From Sphaerospermopsis aphanizomenoides BCCUSP55 (GTDB lineage: Bacteria; Cyanobacteriota; Cyanobacteriia; Cyanobacteriales; Nostocaceae): a DNA stretch of 48,362 bases. This document shows, in pieces, positions 25,234 through 33,906 of this stretch. The notes beneath the pieces are model-generated. The model was not told where the DNA came from, ran no database searches, and saw only the letters and a list, made by a program, of their open reading frames with translations. The stretch is taken from positions 1-48,362 of the forward strand of contig NZ_LUFH02000041.1 of the NCBI RefSeq assembly GCF_001586785.1, read 5' to 3'. Every line of letters begins with the position of its first letter. Position 1 is the stretch's first letter. Made by a program: the position numbers and the translations under genes.

Positions 25234-27678
25234 ATGTTTGAACACTTCACGTCCGAAGCCATTAGGGTAATCATGTTAGCTCAGGAGGAAGCACGCCGCC
25301 TGGGACACAATTTCGTAGGAACAGAACAAATTCTCCTAGGTTTGATGGGAGAAGGAACTGGTGTGGCTGCGAAAGTGCTGGCTGAGTTAGGTGTTACCCT
25401 CAAAGATGCGCGTCGGGAAGTAGAAAAAATTATTGGTCGGGGTTCTGGGTTTGTTCCGCCGGAAATTCCTTTTACACCGAAAGTAAAAAGCCTGTTTGAG
25501 CAATCTTTTAGAGAAGCTCACAGTCTTGGACATAACTACATAAACACTGAACATTTATTGTTAGGTTTAACTGAGGCGGGTGAAGGAGTCGCCGCCAAGG
25601 TGCTGCATAATCTGGGAGTGGATTTGCAAACTGTCCGCGCAGCTGTAATTAGTCGTTTGGGTGAAGATGTCACTGTTTTTGCTGGTGGTAATAGTACCAG
25701 ACGTAACCAAAACTTAAGTATAGAAGAGTTTGGCAGAAATCTCACCCGACTGGCACAAGAAGGCAAGCTTGACCCTGTTGTGGGTCGTCAAAAGGAAATT
25801 GAAAGGACAGTACAAATTCTTGGTCGGCGCACCAAAAACAACCCGGTTTTAATTGGAGAACCAGGAGTTGGTAAAACAGCGATCGCCGAAGGTTTAGCGC
25901 AACGCATTATCAACCAAGATGTACCGGAAGTTTTGCTCGACAAGCAAGTTATCAGTCTCGACATGGGCTTGTTAGTGGCGGGAACTCGCTTCCGTGGAGA
26001 CTTTGAAGAACGCCTGAAAAAAATCATGGATGAAATTCGCTCAGTGGGCAATATCATCCTCGTGATTGACGAAATTCATACCTTAGTCGGTGCTGGTGGC
26101 ACAGAAGGCGGTTTGGATGCAGCTAATATCCTCAAACCAGCCTTAGCACGGGGTGAACTTCAATGTATCGGCGCAACTACCTTGGATGAATACCGTAAAC
26201 ACATCGAACGGGATGCAGCCCTAGAACGGCGTTTTCAACCAATTTTGGTGGGAGAACCATCTGTAGAAGAAACCATCCAAATTCTCTACGGCTTGCGCGG
26301 TGCTTATGAACAACACCATAAAGTCACCATTTCTGATGACGCAGTAGTAGCAGCAGCACAGTTATCAGATCGATATATTAGCGATCGCTTCCTGCCCGAC
26401 AAAGCCATAGACTTAATTGATGAAGCTGGTTCTCGTGTGCGTTTACGCCACTCCCGCATCGTCACTAACAAAGAAATTAAACTGCAACTCAAAAACATCA
26501 CCAAAGACAAAGCCGAAGCCATCCGACTTCAGGATTTTGGCAAAGCTAGTAAACTCCATCAAGAAGAACTAGAAATTCAAGCCAAACTGGACTTAGAAGA
26601 CAACCTGAAAACAGTTAAAGCGATCGTTGACGAAGAAGACATCGCCGAGATTGTCGGTTCTTGGACAGGTGTACCCGTTAACAAACTCACTGAATCAGAG
26701 TCAGAGTTATTGTTGCATTTAGAAGAAACCCTACACAAACGCCTCATTGGCCAAGAACAAGCCGTTGCAGCCGTTTCTCGTTCCATCCGTCGCGCCCGTG
26801 TGGGGTTAAAGAATCCTAACCGCCCCATCGCCAGCTTTATCTTCTCTGGTCCCACAGGTGTTGGTAAAACCGAACTCGCCAAAGCTTTAGCGGCGTACTT
26901 CTTCGGTTCTGAAGATTCCATGATTCGCTTGGATATGTCCGAATACATGGAAAGCCATAACGTTTCCAAGCTCATCGGTTCTCCTCCAGGTTATGTAGGC
27001 TACGACGAAGGCGGACAACTGACAGAAGCAGTGCGACGCAAACCATACACAGTGCTACTTTTCGACGAAATCGAAAAAGCGCACCCCGATGTATTTAATA
27101 TGCTGCTGCAAATCTTGGATGACGGACACCTCACCGATGCTAAAGGTCGGAAAGTGGACTTCAAGAACACCTTAATTATCTTGACATCCAATATTGGTTC
27201 TAAGGTAATTGAAAAAGGTGGTATGAGTTTAGGGTTTGAATTTGATAACCAAGCCGATGCCAGTTATCACCGTATCCGCAACTTGGTAAACGAAGAACTG
27301 AAAAATTATTTCCGTCCTGAGTTCCTCAACCGTGTTGATGAAATTATCGTCTTCACTCAGTTGAACAAAGAAGAAGTCAAACAAATTGCTGATATCTTGC
27401 TCCGGGATGTTGCTAATCGCTTGATGGAGAAGGGAATAAAACTCCAAGTCACAGAAAGCTTTAAAGACCTGGTTGTCAGAGAAGGTTACGACCCCAGTTA
27501 TGGTGCTAGACCGTTACGTCGAGCTATTATGCGTCTGTTAGAAGATTCTCTGGCTGAAGCTATTTTATCGAGTCACATTCTTGAAGGTGATACAGCCATT
27601 GTGGATGTCGATGACGATGGACAGGTAAGAGTCAGAAAAACAGAAACCCGCGAGCTAATTTTAGCGAACGCTGGTTAA
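25234..27678 (+). CDS. clpC: Clp protease ATP-binding subunit ClpC (class I HSP100)
   Basis: An 814-residue AAA+ unfoldase that delivers proteins to ClpP/ClpR. Two N-terminal Clp repeats (about residues 5-75 and 80-145) include [15 protein letters not shown] and [15 protein letters not shown]. The first AAA+ domain has GEPGVGKT, and a short M-domain with the [16 protein letters not shown] segment follows. The second AAA+ domain has GPTGVGKT, and a C-terminal D2-small domain follows. I placed the start at the ATG at 25234 ([15 protein letters not shown]), the conserved ClpC N-terminus; an upstream GTG at 25183 adds unrelated residues. Several positions ([20 protein letters not shown], the ISRLGED linker) differ from the near-invariant essential cyanobacterial ClpC, so this may be a second, specialised paralogue. 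A strong hairpin terminator follows. Confidence 0.93.
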   Translation: MFEHFTSEAIRVIMLAQEEARRLGHNFVGTEQILLGLMGEGTGVAAKVLAELGVTLKDARREVEKIIGRGSGFVPPEIPFTPKVKSLFEQSFREAHSLGHNYINTEHLLLGLTEAGEGVAAKVLHNLGVDLQTVRAAVISRLGEDVTVFAGGNSTRRNQNLSIEEFGRNLTRLAQEGKLDPVVGRQKEIERTVQILGRRTKNNPVLIGEPGVGKTAIAEGLAQRIINQDVPEVLLDKQVISLDMGLLVAGTRFRGDFEERLKKIMDEIRSVGNIILVIDEIHTLVGAGGTEGGLDAANILKPALARGELQCIGATTLDEYRKHIERDAALERRFQPILVGEPSVEETIQILYGLRGAYEQHHKVTISDDAVVAAAQLSDRYISDRFLPDKAIDLIDEAGSRVRLRHSRIVTNKEIKLQLKNITKDKAEAIRLQDFGKASKLHQEELEIQAKLDLEDNLKTVKAIVDEEDIAEIVGSWTGVPVNKLTESESELLLHLEETLHKRLIGQEQAVAAVSRSIRRARVGLKNPNRPIASFIFSGPTGVGKTELAKALAAYFFGSEDSMIRLDMSEYMESHNVSKLIGSPPGYVGYDEGGQLTEAVRRKPYTVLLFDEIEKAHPDVFNMLLQILDDGHLTDAKGRKVDFKNTLIILTSNIGSKVIEKGGMSLGFEFDNQADASYHRIRNLVNEELKNYFRPEFLNRVDEIIVFTQLNKEEVKQIADILLRDVANRLMEKGIKLQVTESFKDLVVREGYDPSYGARPLRRAIMRLLEDSLAEAILSSHILEGDTAIVDVDDDGQVRVRKTETRELILANAG

Positions 27679-27712
27679 TTCTGAATACCATTTCCACATT
27701 ACTCGGTTCATA

Positions 27713-27757
27713 GGGTAAGGAAAAAGGGTTAAAAACCTTTAGCCTTTACCCTTTTTT
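27713..27757 (+). terminator. Intrinsic terminator of clpC
   Basis: GGGTAAGG and CCTTTACCC pair with one bulge around an inner hairpin AAAGG/CCTTT, followed by six T residues. It lies 35 bp after the clpC stop. Confidence 0.8.
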
Positions 27758-28275
27758 ATTATGTTCGTTTAAAAGCACAAAATTATAAGTAAGCAGGTGG
27801 GCATGAATATTTATCGTTAGGGCAAGGCAGGAGGCAGCTATGCTGGAGGGAAGAGGGTTTGGGGTAACTTTACTTTTAGTTACATACTTCGGTTTTTTAC
27901 GCCTTTCTACTTACCCTAAGCAAAATTAATTTGTAAGAATTCAGGAGTCAGGAGTCAGAATATTTAATCAAACCTTAGATTATCACTAGCGTGATTTTTG
28001 GCGTAACCTTTAAAAAGCTGACTGCTGAAAGCTATTCGAGTAGCTTGCCGTCAGGCATTAGCTAAATGCTGACAATTTTTCGGTACAACACTTCTATTGG
28101 TAACAAATTTGTTGTATCCTAGTTTTTCCAGGCAATTTCCTACAAATAAACTTCATCAAATCTTTTTGCGGATCTTTTTGAAGATGATTGAAAGACTACC
28201 TTAGTCTATTTTAACATCAATAACAAGATTCTCGTTTTTTCATGTGCAATTTTTCAAAACTTTGAGGGATAAACT
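27758..28275. other. intergenic region between clpC and a small gene
   Basis: About 520 bp with no recognisable gene. It holds AATTCAGGAGTCAGGAGTCAG repeats near 27938 and a TTCGAGTAGCTTGCCGTCAGGCA element at 28034-28057, related to a dispersed repeat at 39945-39966. A 29-codon frame from 27840 is hydrophobic but has no supporting features. Confidence 0.5.
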
Positions 28276-28545
28276 ATGAGACTCATTAAAAAATCTGAAC
28301 AATTAATTATCAATAAAATCAAGAGTATGGAGTCAGAAGAAGAAAATCTTCAAACTGAGATGAATAACGCTCCAGAAACCTTAGCTGAGGAAACAACAGC
28401 AATCAATGTAGATAATCAACAACCTAACTATAACTACAATCCTGGGCGAGATAATCCTATAGTTCACTCGGTTGGCAATACAGGGTGGCAGGTTTCTGAG
28501 ATTTGGAAGGAGATTAGATTGGATGATTTTTGTAATGGTTGGTAG
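28276..28545 (+). CDS. Small hypothetical protein
   Basis: An 89-residue protein that I do not recognise. GAGGG sits eight bases before the ATG, a better ribosome-binding site than most genes here have, which supports translation. The first 20 residues are basic and amphipathic (RLIKKSEQLIINKIKSME). Residues 20-50 are acidic (EEENLQTEMNNAPETLAEE), and the last 40 are rich in Asn, Trp and Gly (YNYNPGRDNPIVH, then GWQVSEIWKE) with a single Cys near the end. An acidic segment followed by a short distinctive C-terminus resembles the leader-core layout of peptide precursors, but no modifying enzyme lies nearby. It could also be a truncated gene. Confidence 0.45.
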   Translation: MRLIKKSEQLIINKIKSMESEEENLQTEMNNAPETLAEETTAINVDNQQPNYNYNPGRDNPIVHSVGNTGWQVSEIWKEIRLDDFCNGW

Positions 28546-28683
28546 ACGAGAGTAAATTCCTGAATCATCACCAAATCAGAAAATTTATTAAATGCAAGGA
28601 AATTGTACCTTGAGTTAGAAGACCTCAGTCTACTGAGTAAAACTCAAATGGGATTCCTATGGCTATTTTCCAATTGAAAACTC

Positions 28684-28854
28684 TTAATAGTCATTGTCAG
28701 CCACACAAATACCTTTACATTTAATACCGTTCGTAGCAGTGCGCTGACAGTGAGGACATAAAACTTTTTCTGTTTCTTGTTCTTGATTTCTCTCTATATC
28801 AGTGCTTGTCTGGCTTTTGTCTGTTTCTGTTTGGAGTTTTTCATTCATAAGCAT
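28684..28854 (-). CDS. 56-residue zinc-ribbon-like protein
   Basis: Reading the minus strand from the ATG at 28854 gives 56 residues ending in TAA at 28684. The first 30 residues are hydrophilic and disordered (Gln/Glu/Thr-rich). The C-terminal 24 hold four cysteines as CPHC (33-36) and CKGIC (46-50), separated by nine residues, a compact zinc-knuckle arrangement. The tail is VADNDY. I do not know a named family, but the cysteine pattern and polar spacing look selected, not random. A second ATG at 28848 would remove two residues. No strong ribosome-binding site was seen. It may bind zinc and act as an adaptor; function unknown. Confidence 0.6.
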   Translation of the reverse strand: MLMNEKLQTETDKSQTSTDIERNQEQETEKVLCPHCQRTATNGIKCKGICVADNDY

Positions 28855-28936
28855 AGAGTGATTTTTGGTTATTTAAATTTTACTGATTGGTAAATGACTT
28901 TGTTAAACTCATTATAAATCTAGCTAAAAATGAACT

Positions 28937-29185
28937 CTAACAAATAAACATCAACAACATTAACACTATTGCTGTTGGGTTGCGTTCCTTAAACCAATCT
29001 ACAAAATAGGCGATCGCTTTCAGCACTACGGCAGGAAATCCCACTCCCCCAAAATATATAATCTGCTCCAGCAGGGTTAAGTAGTCGTGCAAAATAAATT
29101 TTATAGTTAGGAGAGGGAATAGGGAAGAGGGAATAGGGAATAGGTAAGGAATACAGACATTTTTGTTTTTAATCAATATGTACAA
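28937..29185 (-). CDS. Possible small membrane protein, uncertain
   Basis: An 82-codon frame. The C-terminal 50 residues look protein-like: two hydrophobic or amphipathic helices (TLLEQIIYFGGVGFPAVVLK and, after FVDWFKERNP, TAIVLMLLMFIC). The first 30 codons are read from an AGGGAATAGGGAA repeat (giving FPIPSSLFPLL), so the true start, if any, lies further in and no ATG is available there. It may be the remnant of a longer gene whose beginning was replaced by the repeat. Confidence 0.25.
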   Translation of the reverse strand: MYILIKNKNVCIPYLFPIPSSLFPLLTIKFILHDYLTLLEQIIYFGGVGFPAVVLKAIAYFVDWFKERNPTAIVLMLLMFIC

Positions 29186-29242
29186 TTAATTTTGCTTGGG
29201 TACTTATTAAATCCACTGTCGCCCATTACCCTAAACCGTAGT

Positions 29243-29710
29243 CTAATCTGCATTCAACACTTTGCGGAACACGATTTTATCATCTCCCTCTGCGTAGAAA
29301 TCTCGGATGCGTGCTTCCTGCTGAAAGCCACATTTCACGTAAAATGACCGTGTGCGCTCAAAGTCGGGAAGTCCTGAAGTTTCCACCAGCAGCATCCGTC
29401 CACCACGTTCTATTAATGTTTGTTCAACATAGTCCAGCAGTTTCCCGCCCCGTCCTTGTCCCTGGAGGTCTTCTCTGATGGCGATTAATAGCAGATTCCA
29501 CGTTTGATGAGTCATCCGTTCCGGTTCGCAGTAAGCGACTCCAACAGGCTCATTTTCTGCGTAGGTAAGCCAAAAACTTTCAGTTTCGCCGTCTTTCAAG
29601 TAATTGAACAGCATTTTTCTCAGATAATCAAGCTCTTGCGGCTGAAAGCCAATAGTTTTAGCTACGGCGATTAGTGCGTTTGTGTCTTCTGGTGTGGTCG
29701 GTCGAATCAT
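29243..29710 (-). CDS. GNAT family N-acetyltransferase
   Basis: A 155-residue acetyltransferase with the GCN5-related fold, using acetyl-CoA on an amine substrate. It begins MIRPTTPEDTNALIAVAK, the usual GNAT start. The acetyl-CoA pyrophosphate loop is seen as EDLQGQGRGGKLLDYVE (the Q/RxxGxG/A motif), and the C-terminal FYVKCGFQQEARIRDFY includes the conserved Tyr. I chose the ATG at 29710. A start at 29746 adds 12 residues not expected in the family. Substrate cannot be told; this resembles stand-alone GNATs of cyanobacteria. It is monocistronic. Confidence 0.88.
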   Translation of the reverse strand: MIRPTTPEDTNALIAVAKTIGFQPQELDYLRKMLFNYLKDGETESFWLTYAENEPVGVAYCEPERMTHQTWNLLLIAIREDLQGQGRGGKLLDYVEQTLIERGGRMLLVETSGLPDFERTRSFYVKCGFQQEARIRDFYAEGDDKIVFRKVLNAD

Positions 29711-29885
29711 GGTCAATAGTAACGAGGATATGTCAGCCACACCCATTGTACTACAGTATGTTACATATTCAGTTAGCTGTAGGTTGGATTGAATTCAAGA
29801 CTGATTTACTGAGAATGTTTGCTCTAATTTTACAAATGTCCCAATGTTATAAAATAGGTGAAAGCTCAACCCCAACTCTCTACTT

Positions 29886-30113
29886 ATGAGTCTCCAACCC
29901 CTCTTGAAAGTTGACATTTCTGAAATCAGCATTGCTGAACGCATCCAACTAGTTGAAGATTTATGGGATAGCATCTTAGAACAGCAAGAGGAATTACCCT
30001 TGAGTGAAGCCCAACAACAGGAACTAGATCGACGTTTAGAAAATTACAAAAAAAATCCTACAAGTGGTTCTAGTTGGGAAGAGGTTAAACAACGCTTAGA
30101 ATTTGCCCAATAA
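29886..30113 (+). CDS. Addiction-module antitoxin (unstable antitoxin family), without toxin
   Basis: A 75-residue acidic protein of the addiction-module family (PF09720 type). The pattern SIAERIQLVEDLWDSILEQQ followed by LSEAQQQELDRRLENYKKNPTSGSSWEEVKQRL is characteristic, the SSWEEV end being the toxin-binding tail. In other genomes it is followed within a few bases by a RelE/ParE-type toxin. Here the next gene is on the opposite strand (DUF1802), and I found no toxin frame in the 38-bp gap or on the minus strand upstream. It therefore looks like an orphan antitoxin, either a relic or able to neutralise a toxin encoded elsewhere. Confidence 0.82.
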   Translation: MSLQPLLKVDISEISIAERIQLVEDLWDSILEQQEELPLSEAQQQELDRRLENYKKNPTSGSSWEEVKQRLEFAQ

Positions 30114-30151
30114 ACTATAACCTCCCATCCCCAAATACCCGCAACTCCTAC

Positions 30152-30751
30152 TTACAAAGATACCGCATACAACCGATCGCCAATAATCCCACGAATAGTC
30201 TCAACTAACTCACCATAAACATCATCAGATAAAACCGCTTCCGAACTTTCTAACCGCACCTGTTGATCTAAATCAATCCAAGATTTACAACCACCATATT
30301 CAGGCAAATAAGGAATATACTGCTCTTGAGGTAGTTTATAAGTCCTTAACAGAAGAATATATAAAGGCTGACGCGCTTTCCATTTCAAGCGATCGCTAAT
30401 AAAATACTCGTTCCAAATATGAAAAGGCAGTAAATCACTGACAATAGACTCATCCGCAACGGGTAAAATATCCGTAATTTCTGCCCAGCTACCGATACGA
30501 ATAGTTTCTGGATGCCATCCTGAAGTGACTGGATAGACAAGATTAGCATACTCAGCCTTCAGCATAAAAGATTGTTGATGCTCGTAAGTAGGATAGAGCA
30601 GAACTTGTGGATATGCAACCTGAAAGCGTCCTCCCCGTTCATGGATACCGCCTTTACGAAGTAACATAATCGTTTGGCCGCTTTCTAAAGCATTTACCGC
30701 TACAGACCATTCTTTGAGAGCATGAAAAGTGGTAGTCAGTTCCATGAGCAT
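30152..30751 (-). CDS. DUF1802 family protein
   Basis: A 199-residue protein of the DUF1802 family, known from cyanobacteria and some archaea, with unproven function. The pattern ALKEWSVAVNALESGQTIMLLRKGGIHE at residues 11-38 is the family's opening, and FLLYPTYEHQ-like LLYPTYEHQQ follows. The conserved Trp-rich centre (LPFHIWNEYFISDRLKWK) and late LPEYGGCKSWIDLD complete it. The ATG at 30751 or, two codons in, at 30745 both fit. It is convergent with the orphan antitoxin. A long CAGGTGA repeat array fills the region upstream of the start. Confidence 0.85.
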   Translation of the reverse strand: MLMELTTTFHALKEWSVAVNALESGQTIMLLRKGGIHERGGRFQVAYPQVLLYPTYEHQQSFMLKAEYANLVYPVTSGWHPETIRIGSWAEITDILPVADESIVSDLLPFHIWNEYFISDRLKWKARQPLYILLLRTYKLPQEQYIPYLPEYGGCKSWIDLDQQVRLESSEAVLSDDVYGELVETIRGIIGDRLYAVSL

Positions 30752-30761
30752 CTTTATATTA

Positions 30762-30816
30762 GGTGACAGGTGACAGGTGACAGGTGACAGGTGACAGGTG
30801 ACAGGTGACAGGTAAT
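30762..30816. repeat. STRR array, GGTGACA unit
   Basis: About eight copies of GGTGACA, the longest such array in the window, lying between the divergent DUF1802 and aldo/keto reductase genes. Confidence 0.95.
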
Positions 30817-30878
30817 AGGTTAAAAGTTTATTGGTTTCCTAATTACTGTAGCTGTTGTCAGAAATTTAGAGCAAAACT

Positions 30879-31838
30879 ATGGAAAAACGCACACTGGGTA
30901 CATCCTCCGTCCAAATATCACCTATTCTAATGGGAACTTGGCAAGCAGGGAAAAGAATGTGGGTGGGAATAGAAGATGCAGACTCTATTCAAACCATTCG
31001 TGCTGCTTATGAAGCCGGAATTACAACCATAGATACTGCGGAAGTTTATGGTGATGGGCATTCTGAACAGATTGTAGCTGAAGCTTTGTCTGATGTGCGC
31101 GATCGCGTGGAATATGCCACGAAAGTTTTTTCCAATCATCTCAAATATCAACAAGTGATTGAAGCTTGTGAACGTTCCCTAAAAAATCTCAAAACCGACT
31201 ACATCGACCTTTACCAAATTCATTGGCCTGCTGGTTCTTTCAAAAGTGAAATCGTCCCTATAGAAGAAACCATGAGTGCCTTAAATCACCTCAAAGAACA
31301 AGGTAAAATTCGTGCTATCGGTGTTTCTAATTTTTCTCGTGAACAAATAGTAGAAGCTGCCCAATATGGACGCATTGATAGTTTACAACCACCATATTCG
31401 TTATTTTGGCGGAATGTAGAAACTGATGCCATGCCCTATTGTATTGAAAACAATATTTCGATTTTGGCTTATTCACCTCTAGCCCAAGGATTGTTAACTG
31501 GTAAATTTGCACCGGGACATAAATTTGACCCAGAAGATAACCGAGCTAAAAATAGGTTATTTCAAGACGAAAACTTTGAACGCGCTCAACAGGCGTTAGA
31601 CCAACTCAAACCTATAGCCGAAAATCACAATTGTAGTTTAGCGCAGTTAGCATTGGCGTGGTTAATTGCCCAACCCCAAACAAATGCGATCGCTGGTGCA
31701 AGATATCCTCAACAAGCAATAGATAATGCCAAAGCCGCAGAAGTTCAACTTTCAGCCACAGAAATTGCCCAAATAGACAAAAGTGGCCGCATTGTTACCG
31801 ATCATTTTGACAATACAGGAATTATGTGGGAATGGTGA
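30879..31838 (+). CDS. Aldo/keto reductase
   Basis: A 319-residue NADPH-dependent oxidoreductase with the TIM-barrel fold. The catalytic tetrad is readable: Asp and Tyr in TIDTAEVYGDGHSE (about residues 49-62), Lys in EYATKVFS, and His in LYQIHWPAG. The cofactor-binding end shows GARYPQQAIDNAKAAEVQL, typical of the AKR11/12-like groups, and EQGKIRAIGVSNFS is the usual substrate-side loop. Length is standard. Members reduce aldehydes or ketones during stress; no specific substrate can be named. The ATG at 30879 opens with MEKRTLGTSSVQISPILMGT, a family start. Its TGA stop is the first part of a TGATAGT repeat array. Confidence 0.92.
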   Translation: MEKRTLGTSSVQISPILMGTWQAGKRMWVGIEDADSIQTIRAAYEAGITTIDTAEVYGDGHSEQIVAEALSDVRDRVEYATKVFSNHLKYQQVIEACERSLKNLKTDYIDLYQIHWPAGSFKSEIVPIEETMSALNHLKEQGKIRAIGVSNFSREQIVEAAQYGRIDSLQPPYSLFWRNVETDAMPYCIENNISILAYSPLAQGLLTGKFAPGHKFDPEDNRAKNRLFQDENFERAQQALDQLKPIAENHNCSLAQLALAWLIAQPQTNAIAGARYPQQAIDNAKAAEVQLSATEIAQIDKSGRIVTDHFDNTGIMWEW

Positions 31839-31927
31839 TAGTTGATAGTTGATAGTTGATAGTTGATAGTTGGTGATTGGTAATTTTCCCCCTGTCACCT
31901 GTCACCTGTTACCTGTCACCTGTCACC
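31836..31927. repeat. STRR arrays, TTGATAG and CTGTCAC units
   Basis: TTGATAG (five copies) begins at the aldo/keto reductase stop codon. An array of CTGTCAC units (31892-31927) follows; it is the inverse of the GGTGACA array at 30762-30816 and could pair with it across the reductase gene. Confidence 0.9.
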
Positions 31928-31984
31928 AATATTGCTAATTGAAACAAAACGTCAAGATTAGTAAACAAGCGATCGCATCTTAAC

Positions 31985-32277
31985 TAGGGAATGCTAGATT
32001 ATATTCATAAGGACACAGGAAGAAAAACAACCAACCAATCGGGCAATGACCTGTGTGTCCCCTGTCAAAAGCCCAACAAGTTTTAGCATTTCAAATCTAA
32101 AGTGGCATTCCGACTATTAGTGATGGTCGCGCCAAATCCCTAAGCGGAAAAACGGAATAATGCTGAACTTGTAGTTTCAGTATCCACCCTAGTTTTTGAC
32201 TTTCAATTACTTACTTAATCTTAACAATTTGAAACTTCTCAATCCGCTAGAACCTGGTCACCTCTGACCAGGTTTTT
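31985..32277 (+). ncRNA. Candidate structured non-coding RNA
   Basis: No credible gene covers this stretch, yet it contains nested complementarity. AATGCTA (31990-31996) pairs with TAGCATT (32084-32090). GGACACAGG (32011-32019) pairs with CCTGTGTGTCC (32050-32060, two extra bases). GGGC (32041) with GCCC (32071) could form a pseudoknot. GCATTCCG (32105-32112) pairs with CGGAAT...GC (32153-32163). It ends in a perfect terminator hairpin. A possible -10 TATATT lies at 32000-32005. It matches neither tmRNA, RNase P RNA nor SRP RNA signatures. Identity unknown. Confidence 0.3.
32251..32277 (+). terminator. Intrinsic terminator
   Basis: AACCTGGTC and GACCAGGTT form a perfect 9-bp stem with a 6-nt loop, followed by a T-run. 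It points rightward, 413 bp after the nearest rightward gene (the reductase), so it more likely ends a separate transcript. Confidence 0.75.
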
Positions 32278-32440
32278 AGATGTTTATCAATGGATAATGG
32301 ATAATGGACAATTGACAATTACCTCTGGCTGGAAGGAAGAGGATTGAATGGGAAAATGAAAAGCTTTTATCTTTTTACCCGGACAAAGGAGAAGCTTTAA
32401 ACCTTGAATGGTTAAATTATCAATTGTCAATTATCAATTA
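32278..32440. other. repeat-rich spacer before the hydrolase stop codon
   Basis: Contains ATGGATAATGGATAATGG and CAATTGTCAATTATCAATTATC short repeats next to the hydrolase stop codon. No gene seen. Confidence 0.5.
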
Positions 32441-33355
32441 TCAATTAGTAATAGATAAAACCCAATCACGTAAAAGCGGGTTCACTTGCTCAGGTGCTTC
32501 GTCATGGGGACAATGACCAGCAGAGAGAAAATATTCTGTTAATTGGGGATAATATTGACGAAATTTCTGGGAACGTTCCCGCGCTTTCATCCAAGGATCT
32601 GCTTCACCCCACAACAATAATAAAGGACAAGTTAATTGTTTAAGTAAAACATCAACCTTTTTTCCTTGGGGAGTGCTAAAAACTGAGACAAAGACATCTA
32701 AAGCACCTTGATCATAAGCCGGACGTTGAATTTCTGCTACTAATTGATCAGTAATTGCAGTTTTATCCAAATAAACCTTTTCTAAGGTACGACGAATTAC
32801 CCAACGTTGACGCACATATTGAAATAATAAAGCCTGAAATAAACGTCGTTTAAAACTCCATTTGACAGTTTTACCTAATAATTGTTGTACAGGATTTTTA
32901 GGAGGTTGAACTTGCGCTTGTATAGCTTCCGGTTCAGAAAAAGGCCCCGCACTATTAAGTAATACTACCCCAGCCACAATATCAAGATATTCCGCCCCTA
33001 CACACAAACAAGCATAACCACCAAGGGAATTACCGACTAATACTGTTTTTTCACCAATGACTTCACTAATAAAGTCTCGCAATTGGTCACGCCATAAGTC
33101 TCCACTATACTGCAATTTCGCTTTTGCTGACCGTCCAAATCCTAAAAGGTCTATGGCGAATACTTGAAAATCTGCACACAGTCTTGTAATATTTTTTCGC
33201 CAGTGGTCTGTGGAAGCACCAAAACCATGTACTAATAATAAGGGGGGACGCTGGGGTTGTTTCTCTCCTGCTTGTACGTAGTAAATATTGTGTCCACGCC
33301 ATTGCCAGTATTGTCCGGGAATTGGAGTTGTAGAGGGTGCTATAGCTGTCTGCAT
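32441..33355 (-). CDS. Alpha/beta hydrolase
   Basis: A 304-residue alpha/beta-fold hydrolase. The oxyanion region is LLLVHGFGASTDHW. The nucleophile elbow is GNSLGG (Ser near residue 113), the acid Asp is in LLWGEADPW, and the His is in SAGHCPHDEAP, so the catalytic triad is complete. The start of the fold, YYVQAGEKQPQ..PLLLVHG, and the cap region rich in basic residues (KWSFKRRLFQALLFQYVRQRW) resemble cyanobacterial and plant esterases of chlorophyll or lipid metabolism, but no substrate can be fixed. I chose the ATG at 33355 over a TTG at 33367. It stands alone, convergent with the putative RNA. Confidence 0.87.
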   Translation of the reverse strand: MQTAIAPSTTPIPGQYWQWRGHNIYYVQAGEKQPQRPPLLLVHGFGASTDHWRKNITRLCADFQVFAIDLLGFGRSAKAKLQYSGDLWRDQLRDFISEVIGEKTVLVGNSLGGYACLCVGAEYLDIVAGVVLLNSAGPFSEPEAIQAQVQPPKNPVQQLLGKTVKWSFKRRLFQALLFQYVRQRWVIRRTLEKVYLDKTAITDQLVAEIQRPAYDQGALDVFVSVFSTPQGKKVDVLLKQLTCPLLLLWGEADPWMKARERSQKFRQYYPQLTEYFLSAGHCPHDEAPEQVNPLLRDWVLSITN

Positions 33356-33506
33356 AATCTGAATCAATGTTAAGTATTGTTAATATTTTTAGATTAGCAG
33401 TCAAATTAAGGTTTATAACTCACCTGTGTTATTTTCCACATTTGTCCACAAGTTTTACACAATTGAAGTCTAGGATAAGGATGTGCAAATTCAGTAGGTA
33501 CAAAAA

Positions 33507-33659
33507 ATGCAGTTCATCACATCCATCTTCAACCAGTTCTCAAGACAATCTGTTAGTTACACAAATTCTTACAGCCAAGAAGCCCAAGGTGAGTTTACCT
33601 TAGAACAGCTAGTAGAGATATTAGAGAAGTTAGCTCAGTATGAAGAAAGTGCTGCGTAA
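33507..33659 (+). CDS. 50-residue small protein
   Basis: An open frame from the ATG at 33507 to TAA at 33659, in a spacer otherwise without genes. AGTAGG lies about eight bases upstream. The C-terminal half, FTLEQLVEILEKLAQYEES, is a clear amphipathic helix with heptad-like leucines. The N-terminal half is Ser/Gln-rich (FNQFSRQSVSYTNSYSQ). The composition is protein-like, unlike neighbouring chance frames. I do not know a family. It could be a small regulatory or structural helix protein. Confidence 0.45.
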   Translation: MQFITSIFNQFSRQSVSYTNSYSQEAQGEFTLEQLVEILEKLAQYEESAA

Positions 33660-33906
33660 TTTTTCTCACTTGCACAAAGTTGAAACTGAACAGGAAACGA
33701 GATAAGTTGAGAACTAATCAAGCTAGTGTCGCAATATTTGGCGAAGTTTTACAATACTGCTCGGTTAACAAAATCAAGAATGCTGAAACCCTTGCAATAT
33801 CGTTATTTATAATTTCCAAAAAAGCCTTAACCGAGTAGTATGACCTTATTCCTTTACTTCAGTAAGTATAATTTTATTTATAACTAAAAAATACTCGACT
33901 TAAATA
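33660..33906. other. upstream region of aroE with long inverted repeat
   Basis: Non-coding. TACTGCTCGGTTAA (near 33753-33766) and TTAACCGAGTAGTA (near 33827-33840) are complementary at 13 of 14 positions across about 60 bp, so the region can form a large stem-loop or hold paired binding sites. No promoter boxes are clear. Confidence 0.45.

Noticed and set aside
31991-32086. 31-codon frame within the candidate RNA, containing CVPC
   Set aside because: Too short, no ribosome-binding site, and it overlaps proposed RNA stems; kept only as an alternative explanation.
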